Assembly (NCBI GenBank): GCA_021779235.1
Contig: JAJYBA010000082.1
Coordinates: forward strand, 1 to 6,888
Length of the DNA: 6,888 bases
Source of the DNA: Bacillota bacterium
GTDB taxonomy: Bacteria; Bacillota; Clostridia; Clostridiales; Clostridiaceae
Reading direction: 5' to 3'
This document shows positions 6,115 to 6,888 of this stretch, in pieces. Below the pieces are notes generated by a model. It was not told the DNA's origin. It worked only from the letters and a program-made list of their open reading frames with translations, and searched no databases. Within the stretch, counting starts at the first letter, position 1; the number at the start of each line of letters is the position of its first letter. A program made the position numbers and the translations under genes.

Positions 6115-6336
6115 TTATTGTTCTTTTTCTAATTCTTGTTTTAAGAGCTCTTCTATCTTCGGAGTACATCTATTGCCCTTACATCCTCCAGTTCCTGCTC
6201 CTATAATCTTTTGAACTTCTTCTACAGTTTTTGCGCCATTTTGTATAGCCTTTTTTATTGTAGCCCTTGATATAGCTTTGCATAAACATACTTTTGTAAG
6301 TTTATCCATTATTTCATTGTTTATATTTTGCTCCAT
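6115..6336 (-). CDS. BFD-like [2Fe-2S]-binding small protein
   Basis: This 73-residue protein has the bacterioferritin-associated-ferredoxin-like (BFD) motif: VCLC (Cys17, Cys19), then IKKAIQNGAKTVEEVQK, then GTGGCKGNRC (Cys52, Cys57), a CXC-X32-CXXXXC arrangement that binds one [2Fe-2S] cluster in this family. Stand-alone BFD-like domains act as small electron carriers, and fused ones occur in nitrite reductases and oxidoreductases; the partner here is unknown. AGGAG at 6346-6350 is 9 nt before the ATG. It starts 20 nt after tadA ends, so the two are probably cotranscribed, although no functional link is apparent. It reads towards the hydrogenase operon but is separated from it by 271 nt containing hairpins and a promoter. 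The domain call is confident; the role is not. Confidence 0.9.
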   Translation of the reverse strand: MEQNINNEIMDKLTKVCLCKAISRATIKKAIQNGAKTVEEVQKIIGAGTGGCKGNRCTPKIEELLKQELEKEQ

Positions 6337-6356
6337 GATATTTTTCTCCTCTTATA

Positions 6357-6797
6357 TTATCTTTTATCTTTAAAAAAGTTAGTCAACAAATTACCACATT
6401 CCTCATTGTATAGCCAATTTATTTCTATCCAGTGATTTAAGGCATCATTTTGAAGAAGGTTTATAACTGAACCACATGCCCCTACCCTAGGGTCAAAAGC
6501 GCCTATATATAATTTACTTATCCTAGACTGTAATATAGCCCCTGCACACATAGGACATGGTTCTAGAGTCACATACATATCGCATCCTGTTAATCTCCAA
6601 CTACCTAAAACTTCACAGGCTTTTTTTATAGCTAAAACCTCTGCATGGGCAGTAGCATCTTGCAGCGTTTCTCGAAGGTTGTGTGTCCTAGCAATTATTT
6701 CATTGTCTTTAACTATAACTGCACCTACAGGTACTTCATCTAATAATAATGATCTTTTAGCTTCTTTTAATGCTTCATGAATAAAATCTTTTTTCAT
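6357..6797 (-). CDS. tadA: tRNA-specific adenosine deaminase TadA
   Basis: TadA deaminates adenosine 34 to inosine in the anticodon of tRNA-Arg(ACG), allowing one tRNA to read several arginine codons; it acts in the cytoplasm as a zinc-dependent homodimer. The 146 residues, about the family's usual length, carry the zinc and catalytic motifs HAE (His51, Glu53) and PCPMC (Cys81, Cys84). Other family features are EVPVGAVIV near 21-29, Asn40 in THNLRE, and DPRVGACGSVINLL at 102-115 (TadA usually has a similar D-P-[KR]-x-G-A stretch). This distinguishes it from cytidine or guanine deaminases. The ATG at 6795-6797 has AAAGGGG at 6803-6809, a weaker-than-usual Shine-Dalgarno with 5-nt spacing. It is first in a two-gene unit and has its own promoter. 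Confidence 0.96.
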   Translation of the reverse strand: MKKDFIHEALKEAKRSLLLDEVPVGAVIVKDNEIIARTHNLRETLQDATAHAEVLAIKKACEVLGSWRLTGCDMYVTLEPCPMCAGAILQSRISKLYIGAFDPRVGACGSVINLLQNDALNHWIEINWLYNEECGNLLTNFFKDKR

Positions 6798-6850
6798 GTA
6801 AACCCCTTTGTTCTATAAGTAATTATTCTTTAATAATTTTTATTGTTTAT

Positions 6851-6879
6851 ATTATACTTCTTAGCTGTTAGACTTTCAA
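6851..6879 (-). promoter_or_regulatory. Sigma-A promoter of tadA
   Basis: The minus strand has TTGAAA (6874-6879, 5 of 6 to consensus), a 17-nt spacer, and a perfect TATAAT (6851-6856). The predicted start near 6844 gives a leader of about 47 nt before the tadA ATG. It is the best promoter match in the window. Confidence 0.8.
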
Positions 6880-6888
6880 TGTATTTAA

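Noticed and set aside
1..6888. CRISPR arrays, insertion sequences, tRNA or rRNA genes
   Set aside because: No direct repeat arrays, transposase motifs, tRNA-like cloverleaf or rRNA stretches were seen on either strand.

Overview
The window looks like a piece of a low-GC, anaerobic Firmicute chromosome, most likely a clostridium. The DNA is strongly A+T-rich, the Shine-Dalgarno sequences are strong and purine-rich, and the central operon encodes an NADH-linked [FeFe]-hydrogenase. Apart from a gene fragment at the left edge, every protein gene is on the minus strand.

Layout from left to right: (1) 1-227, the C-terminal end of an AIM24-family protein on the plus strand. (2) 334-374, a strong hairpin terminator between that gene and the convergent lgt. 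(3) 383-1147, lgt, prolipoprotein diacylglyceryl transferase. (4) 1304-5843, a four-gene operon read right to left in the order hndA (NuoE-like), hndB (thioredoxin-like ferredoxin), hndC (NuoF-like NADH/FMN subunit) and hndD (catalytic [FeFe]-hydrogenase). The gaps between these genes are 24-39 nt and each gene has a recognisable ribosome binding site. (5) 5844-6114, a control region with a candidate hnd promoter, a Rex-like operator over its predicted transcription start, and two stable hairpins. (6) 6115-6797, a second short operon of tadA followed by a 73-residue BFD-like [2Fe-2S] protein, driven by a near-consensus sigma-A promoter at 6851-6879.

The hnd genes have the gene order of the HndABCD hydrogenase of Solidesulfovibrio fructosovorans and the domains of the HydABC electron-bifurcating hydrogenases. 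HndC would exchange electrons with NAD(H) through FMN. HndA, HndB and the HndC and HndD iron-sulfur domains would carry electrons, and HndD would evolve or oxidise H2 at the H-cluster. All H-cluster cysteines and the known proton-path residues are present. Electron bifurcation with ferredoxin is inferred from the family, not shown by the sequence.

The least explained part is 5893-6079. An 18-bp dyad close to the Rex operator consensus directly abuts the -10 of the hnd promoter, which fits NADH/NAD+-responsive control. Facing away from it on the plus strand are a plausible promoter (TTAACA, 18 nt, TAAAAT), a 5' hairpin, a U-rich linker and an intrinsic terminator. Together these would encode a small RNA of about 105-110 nt divergent from the hydrogenase operon. 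This is the best candidate for something undescribed here, but it rests on sequence pattern only.
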